From Pedobacter kyonggii (GTDB taxonomy: Bacteria > Bacteroidota > Bacteroidia > Sphingobacteriales > Sphingobacteriaceae), in NCBI RefSeq assembly GCF_004310665.1, contig NZ_SIXF01000005.1:62001-126000 (forward strand): a stretch of 64,000 bases of DNA, given 5' to 3'. Every line of letters begins with the position of its first letter. Within the stretch, counting starts at the first letter, position 1. Under the pieces are notes generated by a model. It was not told where the DNA came from. It was given only the letters and a program-made list of their open reading frames with translations, and searched no databases. The position numbers were made by a program, and so were the translations under genes. Shown here one piece after another: positions 25,054 through 34,155 of this stretch.

Positions 25054-25311
25054 AAAAACCTGTAAATTAGGAATGCAAATGTAAAAAGATTGAGCGGATT
25101 TATACAATGATTGTAGGTTTATTAGCCCACAGTTGATAGTTGATAGCTCAGAACTTCATTATGGTGCTATAAACGAACCAATATGTTATTATTATTGGTT
25201 AATTCACTATTGAAAATCACTATATGAACAATGAGCCATCACCATTATCTACTTTTTCCCTATTTCTCAATTACCTAATAAAATCGATACATTTACGTCA
25301 ACTTAATATGA

Positions 25312-25734
25312 ATGATGAGCAAAGTATTAAATCGGCCTATCCGCGTTTTAGTAGCTAAAGTTGGATTAGATGGCCATGACAGGGGGGCCAAAGTAATCGC
25401 AACTTCCTTACGGGATGCAGGCATGGAAGTAATTTATACCGGCCTACGCCAAACACCAGAAATGGTGGTAAACACAGCGCTTCAGGAGGATGTTGATGCC
25501 ATCGGGATTTCTATCCTATCGGGGGCACACATGACGGTTTTTCCAAAGATTATTCATTTTATGAAAGAAAAACAGTTAGATGATGTGTTGTTAACCGGTG
25601 GAGGGATTATTCCGGAAGCAGATCGGTTAAAACTAGCAGATATGGGTGTTGGGGAGCTATTTCCCCCAGGTACAACAATGGCAAGTATTGTAGAATATAT
25701 TCAGAATTGGGTTACAGAAAACAGAAATTTTTAA
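25312..25734 (+). CDS. Stand-alone cobalamin-binding protein (methylmalonyl-CoA mutase C-terminal-like)
   Basis: The 140-residue protein is one B12-binding domain. It has [19 protein letters not shown] (the DxHxxG motif: the His binds cobalt from below), SILSGAHM and [11 protein letters not shown], as in the C-terminal domain of methylmalonyl-CoA mutase. It lacks the substrate-binding barrel, so it would need a partner subunit, which is not in the window. Only 3 bp separate it from the enoyl-CoA hydratase gene, so the two are co-transcribed, suggesting acyl-CoA rearrangement or propionate/amino-acid metabolism. Two adjacent ATG codons (25312, 25315) are possible starts. Confidence 0.88.
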   Translation: MMSKVLNRPIRVLVAKVGLDGHDRGAKVIATSLRDAGMEVIYTGLRQTPEMVVNTALQEDVDAIGISILSGAHMTVFPKIIHFMKEKQLDDVLLTGGGIIPEADRLKLADMGVGELFPPGTTMASIVEYIQNWVTENRNF

Positions 25735-25737
25735 GCT

Positions 25738-26517
25738 ATGGCATACCAGAATTTAATCTCAGAGATAAAAGAAAACATTTTATACGTTACCATTAACCGT
25801 GAAAAGGCGCTGAATGCTTTAAATAAAGACACTTTGGCCGAACTGGCGGATGTAATTGCTTTTGCAGGTAAAACCGATGAAGTAAGAGGCGTTATTTTAA
25901 CCGGAGCAGGCGAAAAGGCCTTTGTTGCAGGAGCTGACATTAAAGAGTTTTCTGATTATAGTGGTAAACAGGGAGAAGATTTAGCAAAACGTGGTCATGA
26001 TCTGGTTTTTAATGCCATTGAAAATTCTTCAAAGCCATTTATTGCAGCAATTAATGGATTTGCTTTAGGCGGAGGACTGGAGTTGGCTATGGCCTGCCAC
26101 ATACGCATCGCATCGGATCATGCGAAATTAGGTTTGCCTGAAGTTACTTTGGGTTTAATTCCTGGTTACGGCGGTACCCAGCGCCTTACACAATTGGTTG
26201 GGAAAGGTAAAGCAATAGAAATGATTACGACCGCAAATATGATTACAGCTTCGGATGCAGAAAAAATAGGGCTTGTAAATTATGTTGTTCCACAGCCTGA
26301 TCTAATTGGCAAAGCTGAAGAGATGCTGAATGTTATTAAGCAACGCGCACCACTGGCTATTTCGGCTGCAATAAAATCTGTAATTGCATCTGTAAATAAC
26401 AGCAATGGCTACGCTACCGAAATCGAAGAATTTGGTAAATGTTTCGAAACTGCCGATTTTAAGGAAGGCGTAACTGCATTTGTTGAAAAGAGAAAAGCAA
26501 ATTTTTCCGGAAAGTAG
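25738..26517 (+). CDS. Enoyl-CoA hydratase/isomerase family protein
   Basis: The 259-residue protein has the crotonase fold signature: GAGEKAFVAGADIKEF for the first oxyanion-hole region, NGFALGGGLELAMACH for the second, and LPEVTLGLIPGYGGTQRL with the catalytic Glu pair (one in GGGLE, one in LPEV). Both Glu match hydratases. It adds water to trans-2-enoyl-CoA, probably in fatty-acid or amino-acid breakdown. It is in one operon with the B12-binding protein. Confidence 0.92.
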   Translation: MAYQNLISEIKENILYVTINREKALNALNKDTLAELADVIAFAGKTDEVRGVILTGAGEKAFVAGADIKEFSDYSGKQGEDLAKRGHDLVFNAIENSSKPFIAAINGFALGGGLELAMACHIRIASDHAKLGLPEVTLGLIPGYGGTQRLTQLVGKGKAIEMITTANMITASDAEKIGLVNYVVPQPDLIGKAEEMLNVIKQRAPLAISAAIKSVIASVNNSNGYATEIEEFGKCFETADFKEGVTAFVEKRKANFSGK

Positions 26518-26665
26518 TATGTGGGTGTAGTATTAATTTGATATTTTGTATGGCGGAAATGTTGCAAAAGTTTTCAATGCAATTTTTTTGAGTAATTATG
26601 TGTTATCTAACTATTAACCCTAATGTGCTTACCACTGCGTTTGGGTTTTTATAATAACGCTGCTC

Positions 26666-27907
26666 ATGAAAAAGAAGGTACTCATTGTTGACGATGAAAT
26701 TAGCATCGGTTTATTGCTCTCCAAATTTTTAACTAAAAATGGATTTGAAGTTTCGAATGTAACTATAGGTAGAACGGTTTTACAAATTCTTGAAAAAGAG
26801 AGATTCGATTTGGTATTATGCGATTATCGTTTGGATGATACAGATGGGAAGGAGATTTTAATCCACATTAAGGAAAACTATCCAGCCACCGGTGTGATTA
26901 TCATTACAGGTTATTCGGATATTAAGCTTGCCGTAGAATTGATAAAGCTAGGGGCTTACGATTATATTGTGAAACCTCTTTACCCAGATGAAATTTTAAA
27001 TACCATAAATAAAGCCCTTGAAACGCAGGAGGCCTTAAAATCGCCTAAAAACTTTGAGCTTGCTGGTAGTAATGTTATTTCCGATTTTCTAAATGGCCCA
27101 GAGTATATAAATGGTGAGAGCGATGCTTCTGCGCTTTTACTGAAACAAATCCAACTCATAGCACGAACAGGGTACACAGTCATTTTAACGGGAAAAAGCG
27201 GGACAGGGAAAGAATGTGTTGCTAAAACCATTCACCTAAATAGTTCGCGTGGCAAAGCTCCTTTCATCGCCATGGATTGTGGTTCTTTAACAAAAGATTT
27301 AGCCGCCAGTGAGTTTTTTGGACACGAGAAAGGGGCATTTACTGGAGCAGCCTTCACTAAAATTGGTCACTTTGAGCAAGCTAATGGCGGTACATTATTT
27401 CTTGATGAGATCGGTAATTTATCATATGAGATCCAGGCGACTTTACTTGGGGCAGTTCAGGAACGGAAAATAAAACGGATTGGAAGTACAAAGGAGATTG
27501 ATCTGGATGTGCGGCTTATTGTAACTACAAATGAAAATTTACTCGAAGGGATTCAAAAGGGTATATTCAGGGAAGATTTATATCACCGCTTTAATGAATT
27601 TTCTATGCACGTTCCATCATTGAAACACCGAGATAATGATATCCTTATCTTTGCTGAGCGTTTTCTGGCCACAGTAAACAAAGAATTGAATAAAAAGATT
27701 AAAGGTTTTTCTGATGAAGCGATGAAATGTTTATTGGCATACAATTGGCCAGGTAATGTACGTGAGCTGAAGAATGTTATCAGGCGGATTGCTTTATTAA
27801 CCGATGGTGATTGGATAGAAACTCATGTTTTGCCATTGGAGCTTAGAATGACTGCTTATCCTAAGGCACAGCATGAAAAAAAAGCGTTTCTTTTGCCGCT
27901 AAATTAA
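26666..27907 (+). CDS. Sigma-54-dependent response regulator, frame broken before its DNA-binding domain
   Basis: The 413-residue frame has an N-terminal receiver (Asp 9/10, phosphoacceptor Asp 53, Thr 81, Lys 103) and an AAA+ domain of the NtrC type: Walker A GKSGTGKE (176-183), the sigma-54 contact loop GAFTGA (223-228), Walker B GGTLFLDE (241-248) and the arginine region DLYHRF. It should drive sigma-54 RNA polymerase after phosphorylation. The frame ends at 27907 after a run of eight A (27876-27883) with the unrelated tail SVSFAAK replaced by AFLLPLN. In the -1 frame the protein continues with a Fis-type helix-turn-helix to TAA at 28083. Either a lost A, a sequence error or programmed slippage explains this. 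A cognate histidine kinase gene is not adjacent. Confidence 0.9.
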   Translation: MKKKVLIVDDEISIGLLLSKFLTKNGFEVSNVTIGRTVLQILEKERFDLVLCDYRLDDTDGKEILIHIKENYPATGVIIITGYSDIKLAVELIKLGAYDYIVKPLYPDEILNTINKALETQEALKSPKNFELAGSNVISDFLNGPEYINGESDASALLLKQIQLIARTGYTVILTGKSGTGKECVAKTIHLNSSRGKAPFIAMDCGSLTKDLAASEFFGHEKGAFTGAAFTKIGHFEQANGGTLFLDEIGNLSYEIQATLLGAVQERKIKRIGSTKEIDLDVRLIVTTNENLLEGIQKGIFREDLYHRFNEFSMHVPSLKHRDNDILIFAERFLATVNKELNKKIKGFSDEAMKCLLAYNWPGNVRELKNVIRRIALLTDGDWIETHVLPLELRMTAYPKAQHEKKAFLLPLN

Positions 27908-28083
27908 ATAATGATAAATCACTTAATTTGCGAGATGCTGCCAAAGAAGCCGAATATACTGCTATTTTAGAGGTGCTAAAAGCGGTTAATTTCAACAAAA
28001 CCAAGGCGGCAAAAATCTTAAATATCGATAGAAAAACACTTTACAATAAGATCAAATTTATTGAGGTTGATGATGGAATATAA
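27884..28083 (+). pseudogene. Out-of-frame Fis-type DNA-binding tail of the response regulator
   Basis: In the -1 frame relative to the response regulator, the DNA right after the A8 run encodes SVSFAAKLNNDKSLNLRDAA, then an HTH_8 (Fis) helix-turn-helix: NKTKAAKILNIDRKTLYNK, ending VDDGI and TAA at 28081-28083. This is the usual third domain of NtrC-like regulators. It has no start codon of its own in frame and only makes sense joined to the upstream frame. It is well preserved, arguing against long-standing decay. Confidence 0.88.
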
Positions 28084-28148
28084 ATTTTAGCTCGAGAAAA
28101 ACAAAATCAGCCATTTTAGCATTTAAAGAATACCCTTATTATCTAAAT

Positions 28149-29198
28149 ATGTCAGTATTCTCTTATAAACAACGCAATAACATTAACCTGGTCATTATTA
28201 TTGCGCTTGGGGTGTTGATTGCGTATTCCTTGCAAAGTATTTTTAGTGCCATTTTAAGTACTTTGGTGCTTTACACGATCATGCGGCCGGCGTATATCCA
28301 TTTGGCAGAGCATAAGGGCTGGAATAAAAGAGTAACGGCTATTTTCCTTATCACCATTAGTATCATACTCATTGTAATGCCTTTTTATGCATTAAGTAGT
28401 ATGGTTATCAGTAAAATTTCAGAATTGAAGAACAATGAAGTGTTTTTCAGGAATCTGCTGATTAAATTACAGCACCTTATTCCAGTTAAAATTAATCAGG
28501 ATCTTATCCAGGAAGGATTAAACCGCTTGGGGAATTGGGCAACTCAGCTTTTCCCATCCTTAATATCGAGTGCAGTAAATATTATATTAAGTTTATTGGT
28601 GATGTACTTTTTACTCTACTTTATGTTAATAGAGCGAAGAAAATTCGAATTTTCATTGATTAAATATGCACCTTTCAGAGAACAGAATGCACTTCGTTTT
28701 GGTGATGAAATGCGAAATACAACTTATGCCAATGTATTGGGACAAGGCCTGATCTGCCTCGTTCAAGGTTCGCTTTTGAGTCTTTCTTTTTATGTTTTGG
28801 GCTATAAAGATCCTGTATTTTGGGGGGTTATTACAACATTTATTTCTTTTGTGCCCGTTTTGGGGCCGCCGGTTGTTTTTGTTCCGGCTGCGATTTTGCA
28901 GATTGCGAACGGGAATAATTTTGCTGGCTGGGCCATGCTTATTTTTGGTTTTGTAGTCATCATTAATATCGATAATGTGCTAAGGTTTATCATTGCAAAA
29001 AAAGTTGGCAATATTCACCCCATAATTACAGTAATTGGCGTAATTATTGGTATCCCTTTATTTGGAATATTGGGCCTTGTTTTTGGCCCGCTACTGTTAT
29101 CTTATTTTATATTGCTTGTTAAGATTTACGAAACCAGTACGCTTGCATCAGAAAGATTGGAAAGAATTAAAACAAATAATGAGCATACGGAGTTATAA
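28149..29198 (+). CDS. AI-2E family permease
   Basis: The 349-residue protein has about eight hydrophobic helices and the family's central soluble segment between them (about 85-140). Typical features are an N-terminal helix pair (LVIIIALGVLIAYSLQ), GVITTFISFVPVLGPPVVFV in the second half, and a terminal LFGILGLVFGPLLLSYFI. AI-2E family members are inner-membrane exporters or Na+/H+ antiporters; AI-2 export was proposed for one member (TqsA), but the substrate here is unknown. It starts 65 bp after the response-regulator tail. Confidence 0.87.
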   Translation: MSVFSYKQRNNINLVIIIALGVLIAYSLQSIFSAILSTLVLYTIMRPAYIHLAEHKGWNKRVTAIFLITISIILIVMPFYALSSMVISKISELKNNEVFFRNLLIKLQHLIPVKINQDLIQEGLNRLGNWATQLFPSLISSAVNIILSLLVMYFLLYFMLIERRKFEFSLIKYAPFREQNALRFGDEMRNTTYANVLGQGLICLVQGSLLSLSFYVLGYKDPVFWGVITTFISFVPVLGPPVVFVPAAILQIANGNNFAGWAMLIFGFVVIINIDNVLRFIIAKKVGNIHPIITVIGVIIGIPLFGILGLVFGPLLLSYFILLVKIYETSTLASERLERIKTNNEHTEL

Positions 29199-29271
29199 AT
29201 ATAGCTTAACAATAAATAATGTAGTAGTTTTATATTGTACATAATTGTTAAACCCTTAAAATACATTAATT

Positions 29272-29538
29272 ATGAATGATAACTCAAAAGTTGTAGTTGC
29301 GCTTTTAGCAGGATTAGCTGCTGGTGCGGCTCTAGGAATTTTGTTCGCACCAGATAAAGGTGATGAAACCCGCGATAAATTAAGCCAGTCTCTAAAAGAT
29401 TTGGGCGATTCTATTAAGGATAAAGCCGCTGATGAAATTAACAACCTTGCCAGCTTAAAAGATAAAGTTGTAAGCTCGATCAAAACGAAATTAAGAAGCG
29501 TAGAAGAAGAATACAGTGACGATGTAGAACACGCGTAA
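29272..29538 (+). CDS. YtxH domain-containing small protein
   Basis: The 88-residue protein has one N-terminal hydrophobic segment rich in Gly/Ala (VVALLAGLAAGAALGILFAP), directly followed by PDKGDETRDKL and a charged amphipathic helix. This is the pattern of YtxH/gas-vesicle-like stress proteins, which are membrane-associated. It leads a group with the holin-like protein and a third unknown protein, a common trio in Sphingobacteriaceae. Role unknown; Bacillus YtxH is a general-stress protein. Confidence 0.85.
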   Translation: MNDNSKVVVALLAGLAAGAALGILFAPDKGDETRDKLSQSLKDLGDSIKDKAADEINNLASLKDKVVSSIKTKLRSVEEEYSDDVEHA

Positions 29539-29557
29539 TAAATAAAATATTGCATAG

Positions 29558-29573
29558 CCGGGCAACTGCCCGG
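29558..29573. other. Short GC-rich hairpin between ytxH-like and holin-like genes
   Basis: CCGGGC (29558-29563) pairs with GCCCGG (29568-29573), loop 4 nt. No T-run follows, so it is more likely an mRNA-processing or stability structure than a terminator. Confidence 0.5.
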
Positions 29574-29592
29574 TTAAATATCAATCTGAATT

Positions 29593-29970
29593 ATGCAGGA
29601 AAATAAAGATAAAAGCATTGAAGATCTTGTAGACGATGCCAAGGGTTTTTTAGAGGCCAGGGTTGAGTATACAAGGCTTTACCTGGTAGAAAAAGTCTCT
29701 AAAGTTTTTGCCGATTTAGTAACCAGTACGGTAGTTATTGTTTGTTTTATATTGGCCTTTTTGTTTGGCTCAGTAACTTTGGCGCTTTATCTGTCTGATC
29801 TTTTAGGTAGCTATGCCGGAGGCTTTGGTTGCGTTTCTTTGTTCTATATTCTATTGGCACTGGGTGTTTATTTAACTAAAGATAAGTATATCGAAAAGGC
29901 AATTATTAATGTAGCCATTAGAAGATACTTTGATAAACTTGCAGATAAGGAGGAAGATGAAAAGATATAA
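29593..29970 (+). CDS. Phage holin family-like (holin superfamily III) membrane protein
   Basis: The 125-residue protein has a charged N-terminal amphipathic helix (SIEDLVDDAKGFLEARVEYT), two membrane helices (about 45-65 and 70-95) and a basic/acidic tail. This matches Bacteroidota proteins placed in the holin-X/YqjD-like membrane families. Despite the name, no phage genes are near and the operon context suggests an envelope or ribosome-associated stress role. Its end overlaps the next gene by 14 bp. Confidence 0.75.
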   Translation: MQENKDKSIEDLVDDAKGFLEARVEYTRLYLVEKVSKVFADLVTSTVVIVCFILAFLFGSVTLALYLSDLLGSYAGGFGCVSLFYILLALGVYLTKDKYIEKAIINVAIRRYFDKLADKEEDEKI

Positions 29971-30394
29971 AGACATCCGTAACTTAGAAGACCTGCAGGC
30001 TAGAAAATTAGAACTTAAGGTTGAATACACCCTTAAGCAGAATATGCTTAAATCGGATACGAAAGCTTATTTTAAACAATTTACCTTAGGCGCGCTGATA
30101 AAGCGGTATGCTACACCAAGCAACCTGTTTAAAGCCGACGAAAAATTAAATATTAGCGGAACTGCCATGTCGTTGCTTTTGCCGATGTTTATGAATAAAA
30201 CCCTGTTTAGAGGTGCTGGTTTTTTAACCAAAGCGGCTGTAGGCCTGGTTTCAGGAAAAATTGGTAAATCGCTTGATGCGGAACATTTGTCGGCAATTTT
30301 TAATTCTGTGAAAAGCTGGTTGGGTAAAAAGAAAGAGAAAAAAGATAAAAAGTTTATCGATTACGGCATCCCACCAGATAGCGAAACTTACTAG
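29957..30394 (+). CDS. Conserved protein of unknown function, third gene of ytxH-like operon
   Basis: From ATG at 29957, preceded by AAGGAGGA (29947-29954), a strong Shine-Dalgarno that is unusual in this genome type, the protein has 145 residues. The N-terminal half is charged and helical (RKLELKVEYTLKQNMLK), the middle has a weakly hydrophobic segment (SGTAMSLLLPMFMNKTLF; AAVGLVSGKIG) and the C-terminus is Lys-rich. I recognise no domain. It overlaps the holin-like gene and is followed by a good terminator, so it ends the operon. Confidence 0.75.
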   Translation: MKRYKDIRNLEDLQARKLELKVEYTLKQNMLKSDTKAYFKQFTLGALIKRYATPSNLFKADEKLNISGTAMSLLLPMFMNKTLFRGAGFLTKAAVGLVSGKIGKSLDAEHLSAIFNSVKSWLGKKKEKKDKKFIDYGIPPDSETY

Positions 30395-30455
30395 TTAAAT
30401 GGTTCATCAGTCATTAGTTCATTAGTGAGCAAAGTGCAAAAATGACCATAATTTA

Positions 30456-30486
30456 AAAGCCTCAGAATTTAGAATCCTGAGGCTTT
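30456..30486. terminator. Rho-independent terminator between convergent operons
   Basis: AAAGCCTCAG (30456-30465) pairs perfectly with CTGAGGCTTT (30477-30486), 11-nt loop. A- and T-rich flanks suit both strands. It lies between the ytxH-like operon and aspS. Confidence 0.85.
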
Positions 30487-30572
30487 CTTGATTAAAAACT
30501 TAGCCGTTGTAAACCTTGTTTTTATGACTATGCTATTTCTGCTCCCAGTCCAATGAACCAATGGTAATGGGC

Positions 30573-32318
30573 CTATAAATCTGTTTTAATCTTTAATTCT
30601 TTCAATTGCTTCTCATCAATAGTGCTTGGACTATCGATCATTACATCCCTGCCCGAGTTGTTTTTAGGGAAAGCAATCACATCACGGATTGAATCTAAAC
30701 CTGCAAAAATTGAGGTTAAACGATCGAAACCAAAGGCAATACCGCCATGTGGAGGTGCGCCAAACTCAAAGGCATCCATTAAAAAACCAAATTGTTTTTG
30801 CGCTTCTTCCGCACTGAAACCTAAATGTTTAAACATTAAAGCCTGTAATGCTCTATCGTGAATACGGATCGATCCGCCACCAACTTCAGTTCCGTTGATT
30901 ACCATATCGTAAGCATTGGCACGTACGTTTTTAGGATCGGTATCCAATAAGGCAATATCTTCAGGTTTTGGCGAAGTGAAGGGGTGGTGCATAGCATGGT
31001 AACGTTCTGTTTCCTCATCCCACTCTAGAAGCGGGAAATCCAACACCCAAAGAGCAGAGAATGTGTTTTTATCGCGTAAACCTAAGCGGTTGCCCATTTC
31101 TAAACGAAGCTCGTTTAACTGTTTACGCACTTTATCGGTAGAGCCAGCTAAAATCAATAATAAATCACCTTTTTCTGTACCGAAAGCGTCGCTCCACTGT
31201 TTAAGGTCCTCTTCGTTAAAAAATTTATCTACTGATGATTTAATGGTTCCGTCTTCGTTATGGCGCGCATAAATCAAACCTGTAGCACCAATCTGCGGAC
31301 GCTTGATGAAATCGGTTAATTCATCTAACTGCTTACGTGTATAACTTGCTGCACCTTTTGCATTGATACCAACTACCAATTCTGCATTATCGAAAACCGG
31401 GAAGCCCTTACCTTTTACCAAGTGGTTAAGCTCTACAAACTGCATCGCAAAACGGGTGTCGGGTTTATCTGAACCATATAAACGCATCGCATCTCCATAT
31501 TGCATACGCGGTACTTCCGGTAAGTCGTAATTGCGTACTTCTTTAAATAAAGTACGGATCAGACCTTCGAAAGTGTTTAATATATCTTCTTGTTCGATGA
31601 AAGACATTTCACAATCAATCTGGGTAAACTCAGGCTGACGGTCGGCTCTTAAATCTTCATCTCTAAAACATTTTACAATCTGGAAATAACGGTCGAAACC
31701 CGAAACCATTAGCAATTGTTTGAAGGTTTGCGGCGACTGAGGCAAAGCATAAAACTCCCCTTCATTCATGCGGCTAGGCACCACGAAATCTCTCGCACCT
31801 TCTGGTGTAGATTTAATTAAAACAGGTGTTTCTACTTCAATAAAATCTAAAGCATCTAAATAACGGCGAACCGATTGTGCCATTTTATGACGCAAAACCA
31901 GGTTATTGCGAACCGGATTACGGCGTAAATCTAAATAACGGTATTTCATGCGCAACTCATCACCACCATCGGTTTCATCATCAATCATGAAAGGAGGTAA
32001 TTTTGCTGCATTTAAAATTTCCAAAGCAGAAATTTTAATCTCCACATCACCGGTTGCCATTTTTGGATTTTTATTGCTTCTTTCTACAACGGTACCAATT
32101 GCTTTAATTACAAATTCGCGGCCTAATGAACGTGCTGCTTCGCAAAGTTCACGATTATCGTCCATGTTAAAAACCAACTGAGTAATACCATAACGATCGC
32201 GAATGTCGATAAAAGTCATACCGCCTAAATCTCTTGATTTTTGTACCCAACCACATAGCGTAACACTTTCGCCTAAGTTATTTAGGTTTAATGCACCACA
32301 AGTTACTGTTCTTAACAT
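30573..32318 (-). CDS. aspS: Aspartyl-tRNA synthetase
   Basis: The 581-residue enzyme has the N-terminal OB anticodon-binding domain ([20 protein letters not shown]), the class II motif 2 region [18 protein letters not shown], a bacterial GAD insertion (about 285-410) and motif 3 [10 protein letters not shown] near the C-terminus. Length and the insertion match the bacterial type. It charges tRNA-Asp. It ends a minus-strand run and faces the ytxH-like operon across a shared terminator. Confidence 0.97.
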   Translation of the reverse strand: MLRTVTCGALNLNNLGESVTLCGWVQKSRDLGGMTFIDIRDRYGITQLVFNMDDNRELCEAARSLGREFVIKAIGTVVERSNKNPKMATGDVEIKISALEILNAAKLPPFMIDDETDGGDELRMKYRYLDLRRNPVRNNLVLRHKMAQSVRRYLDALDFIEVETPVLIKSTPEGARDFVVPSRMNEGEFYALPQSPQTFKQLLMVSGFDRYFQIVKCFRDEDLRADRQPEFTQIDCEMSFIEQEDILNTFEGLIRTLFKEVRNYDLPEVPRMQYGDAMRLYGSDKPDTRFAMQFVELNHLVKGKGFPVFDNAELVVGINAKGAASYTRKQLDELTDFIKRPQIGATGLIYARHNEDGTIKSSVDKFFNEEDLKQWSDAFGTEKGDLLLILAGSTDKVRKQLNELRLEMGNRLGLRDKNTFSALWVLDFPLLEWDEETERYHAMHHPFTSPKPEDIALLDTDPKNVRANAYDMVINGTEVGGGSIRIHDRALQALMFKHLGFSAEEAQKQFGFLMDAFEFGAPPHGGIAFGFDRLTSIFAGLDSIRDVIAFPKNNSGRDVMIDSPSTIDEKQLKELKIKTDL

Positions 32319-32410
32319 ATATTGTAATCTAAATTGAGCGGCAAAAATACCGATTTTGTTTTAAACTTTAGAGTAGAAGATTTTATGTTTTTTCTGTCAA
32401 ATGAAAACAC

Positions 32411-32995
32411 CTAAAACTGCTGTTTCTTTTTGGGTAAAGAATCTACAACAGTAATCTTTTTGAAAAGCATAAATGAAAACAACTTATTATCATGACTTGG
32501 AACACGATAAACACCTTTGGCTTTTAAAATATATGCTGAAATTGCCGCCATATCCCAACCATCAACTATGTCAGCAGACCATTTGGCTTTAAAGAGACTT
32601 TCAAATCCTCTCTTAATACCATAAGTTCTAATCGTTGTTATTTCTTTTTTTACATTTTCTTCTATAGAGGAGTTACCCCAAGCCCACAACCATGTATTTG
32701 ATTTTAACGAAACAGATCCAACTTCCTCATAGTCAATAATAATTTTCTTTACCCCCTTATCGCTAAATATGAGTTTACCTGTTAGTTGGTCATAATCCCA
32801 TCGTTCATATTTTCCAATTTTATATTTGTCTTGGCAATAGGCTTGCTGTTTTTTAAGATATGCGCATGAAATTTTTGAAAGTTCTTCGAACGAAATGGTA
32901 TCTAATAACGTAATTTTTGTTGAAGACGACTTAGTGCCGCATCCCGACAAGAACAATGCAAGTATTACGATGTATAAATTTAATAATCTCATCAT
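32411..32995 (-). CDS. Lipoprotein of unknown function (DUF6882-like)
   Basis: The 194-residue protein starts with a lipoprotein signal (ALFLSGC, Cys near residue 19). The mature part contains SLKSNTWLWAWGNSSIEENV, resembling the TWLWAW motif of DUF6882 proteins, followed by SLFKAKWSADIVDGWDMAAI. I recognise no catalytic site. It lies 11 bp after the NTF2-like gene in the same direction, so the two are likely co-transcribed and may work together. Confidence 0.6.
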   Translation of the reverse strand: MMRLLNLYIVILALFLSGCGTKSSSTKITLLDTISFEELSKISCAYLKKQQAYCQDKYKIGKYERWDYDQLTGKLIFSDKGVKKIIIDYEEVGSVSLKSNTWLWAWGNSSIEENVKKEITTIRTYGIKRGFESLFKAKWSADIVDGWDMAAISAYILKAKGVYRVPSHDNKLFSFMLFKKITVVDSLPKKKQQF

Positions 32996-33006
32996 TTAAA
33001 CGAGGA

Positions 33007-33411
33007 CTAATACTTTTCTTCTAAAGTAATTTCAACAGTAATTACCTTCCATTCACCTTTAATATTTTTCCAATGGTAAATTTCTTCTGTCTGGATAGTC
33101 TGTTTTTTAGAAAAAATAAGCAGATTCGGCTTTAAAACAACTGATTTTCGGGCAATTTTTTCAGTAAAAATTTCGTTTTCAAAAGAAGATTTAATGCGGT
33201 AATAACTGGTATGGATTTCTTTAATATGGCCAAAATATTTTTTTAAATCGATTGTGTAATCGCGTTTATTAAGCGCTATACCTTCTGCAGGAGTATAAGT
33301 CAAGCGGTCATCAAACATCATAGTATAGGCCGTTACATCCTTGCTTTCTAAAGCCTGATCTGCTTTTTTGTGTATCTCGTTTATTGTTGAAATGATTAAA
33401 TCGGTTTCCAT
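33007..33411 (-). CDS. NTF2-like (SnoaL/DUF4440 fold) protein
   Basis: The 134-residue protein opens with a helix ending in the typical ADQALESKDVTAYTMMFDD, then YTPAEGIALNKRDY, and finishes with strands including YHWKNIKGEWKVITVEITLE. This is the cone-shaped NTF2-like fold used by small hydrolases, isomerases and binding proteins. No catalytic residues are evident and no signal peptide is seen. It is the first gene of a pair with the downstream lipoprotein. Confidence 0.7.
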   Translation of the reverse strand: METDLIISTINEIHKKADQALESKDVTAYTMMFDDRLTYTPAEGIALNKRDYTIDLKKYFGHIKEIHTSYYRIKSSFENEIFTEKIARKSVVLKPNLLIFSKKQTIQTEEIYHWKNIKGEWKVITVEITLEEKY

Positions 33412-33535
33412 GGCATGAAGTTAATTGTTTGTTTCAGGGATTTCAAATTTATGATGATTCTATAAATGATTTTCCACAATACCAAGGGTATAGAAGCAAT
33501 CATTTCCTAATGTTTATGAAAGGCTTTTAGGTTTT

Positions 33536-33970
33536 GGAAATGAAAGGTTAGTATTCCATAGGTGCTGTAGTCCCGCCATTCGCTTTACTTCATTGCACTA
33601 CGTGTTCGCTGCTGTCGGGTTTAGTTAACAGCGGTTTGTTTTCCAAGCACTGGTCTAAGTAAAATAAACCCGATTGTCGGGAAGAGCTTCCGATCTTTCA
33701 TCGGAACTCGTACCAGAGCGGGACTGAAATTGCCAAAGGTTCAGAACCGCTCATTTCCCATTAATAATAAAATGTTTTTTTTAGGAAATGATAGCGTTCC
33801 ATAGGTGCTGTAGGCTCGCCATTCGCTTTACTTTGTTGCACTACATGGTCGCTGCTGTCGGGTTTAGTTAGCAGCAGTTTGTTTTCCAAGCACCGGCTTA
33901 AGTGAAATAAACCTGATTGCCGGGAAGAGATTCCGATTCTTCATCGGAACTCGTATCAGAGAGAGCAGCA
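33536..33970. repeat. Second block of the structured repeat family, 243-bp period
   Basis: Two copies share CCATAGGTGCTGTAG at 33556 and 33799. Copy 1 has TCGGGTTTA/TAAACCCGA (33615-33623 with 33665-33673) and TTCCGAT/ATCGGAA (33688-33694 with 33700-33706). Copy 2 has TCGGGTTTA/TAAACCTGA (33858-33866 with 33908-33916, a G-U pair kept) and TTCCGAT/ATCGGAA (33931-33937 with 33943-33949). The leading hairpin of copy 2 is CGCT-CATTTCC/GGAAATGATAGCG. Homologous to 11663-12330. The rest of the gap (33412-34155) shows no gene. Confidence 0.8.
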
Positions 33971-34155
33971 CTGCCGTAACCGACTAGTACCGCAATTGCG
34001 CTTCAAGAAAAAAATGTTAAAACGCTAGACTTTCAATCTAACAATCGTTATAATATTATCTATACCATTGGTTTAGTTCGTGGAGACACGGACCAAGGCG
34101 GTTGATCCCAAAGATTCGGATCAGCATACAACTCTTGTAGGTGTTTTGAATGAAT

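Noticed and set aside
25108-25311. Palindromic AATAATAAC-like words before the B12-binding gene
   Set aside because: Low-complexity AT text; arms too short and irregular for a terminator or operator.
29593-29970. Holin-like protein as a sign of a prophage
   Set aside because: No tail, capsid, integrase or lysozyme genes lie nearby; the neighbours are stress-type membrane proteins, so the family name is misleading.
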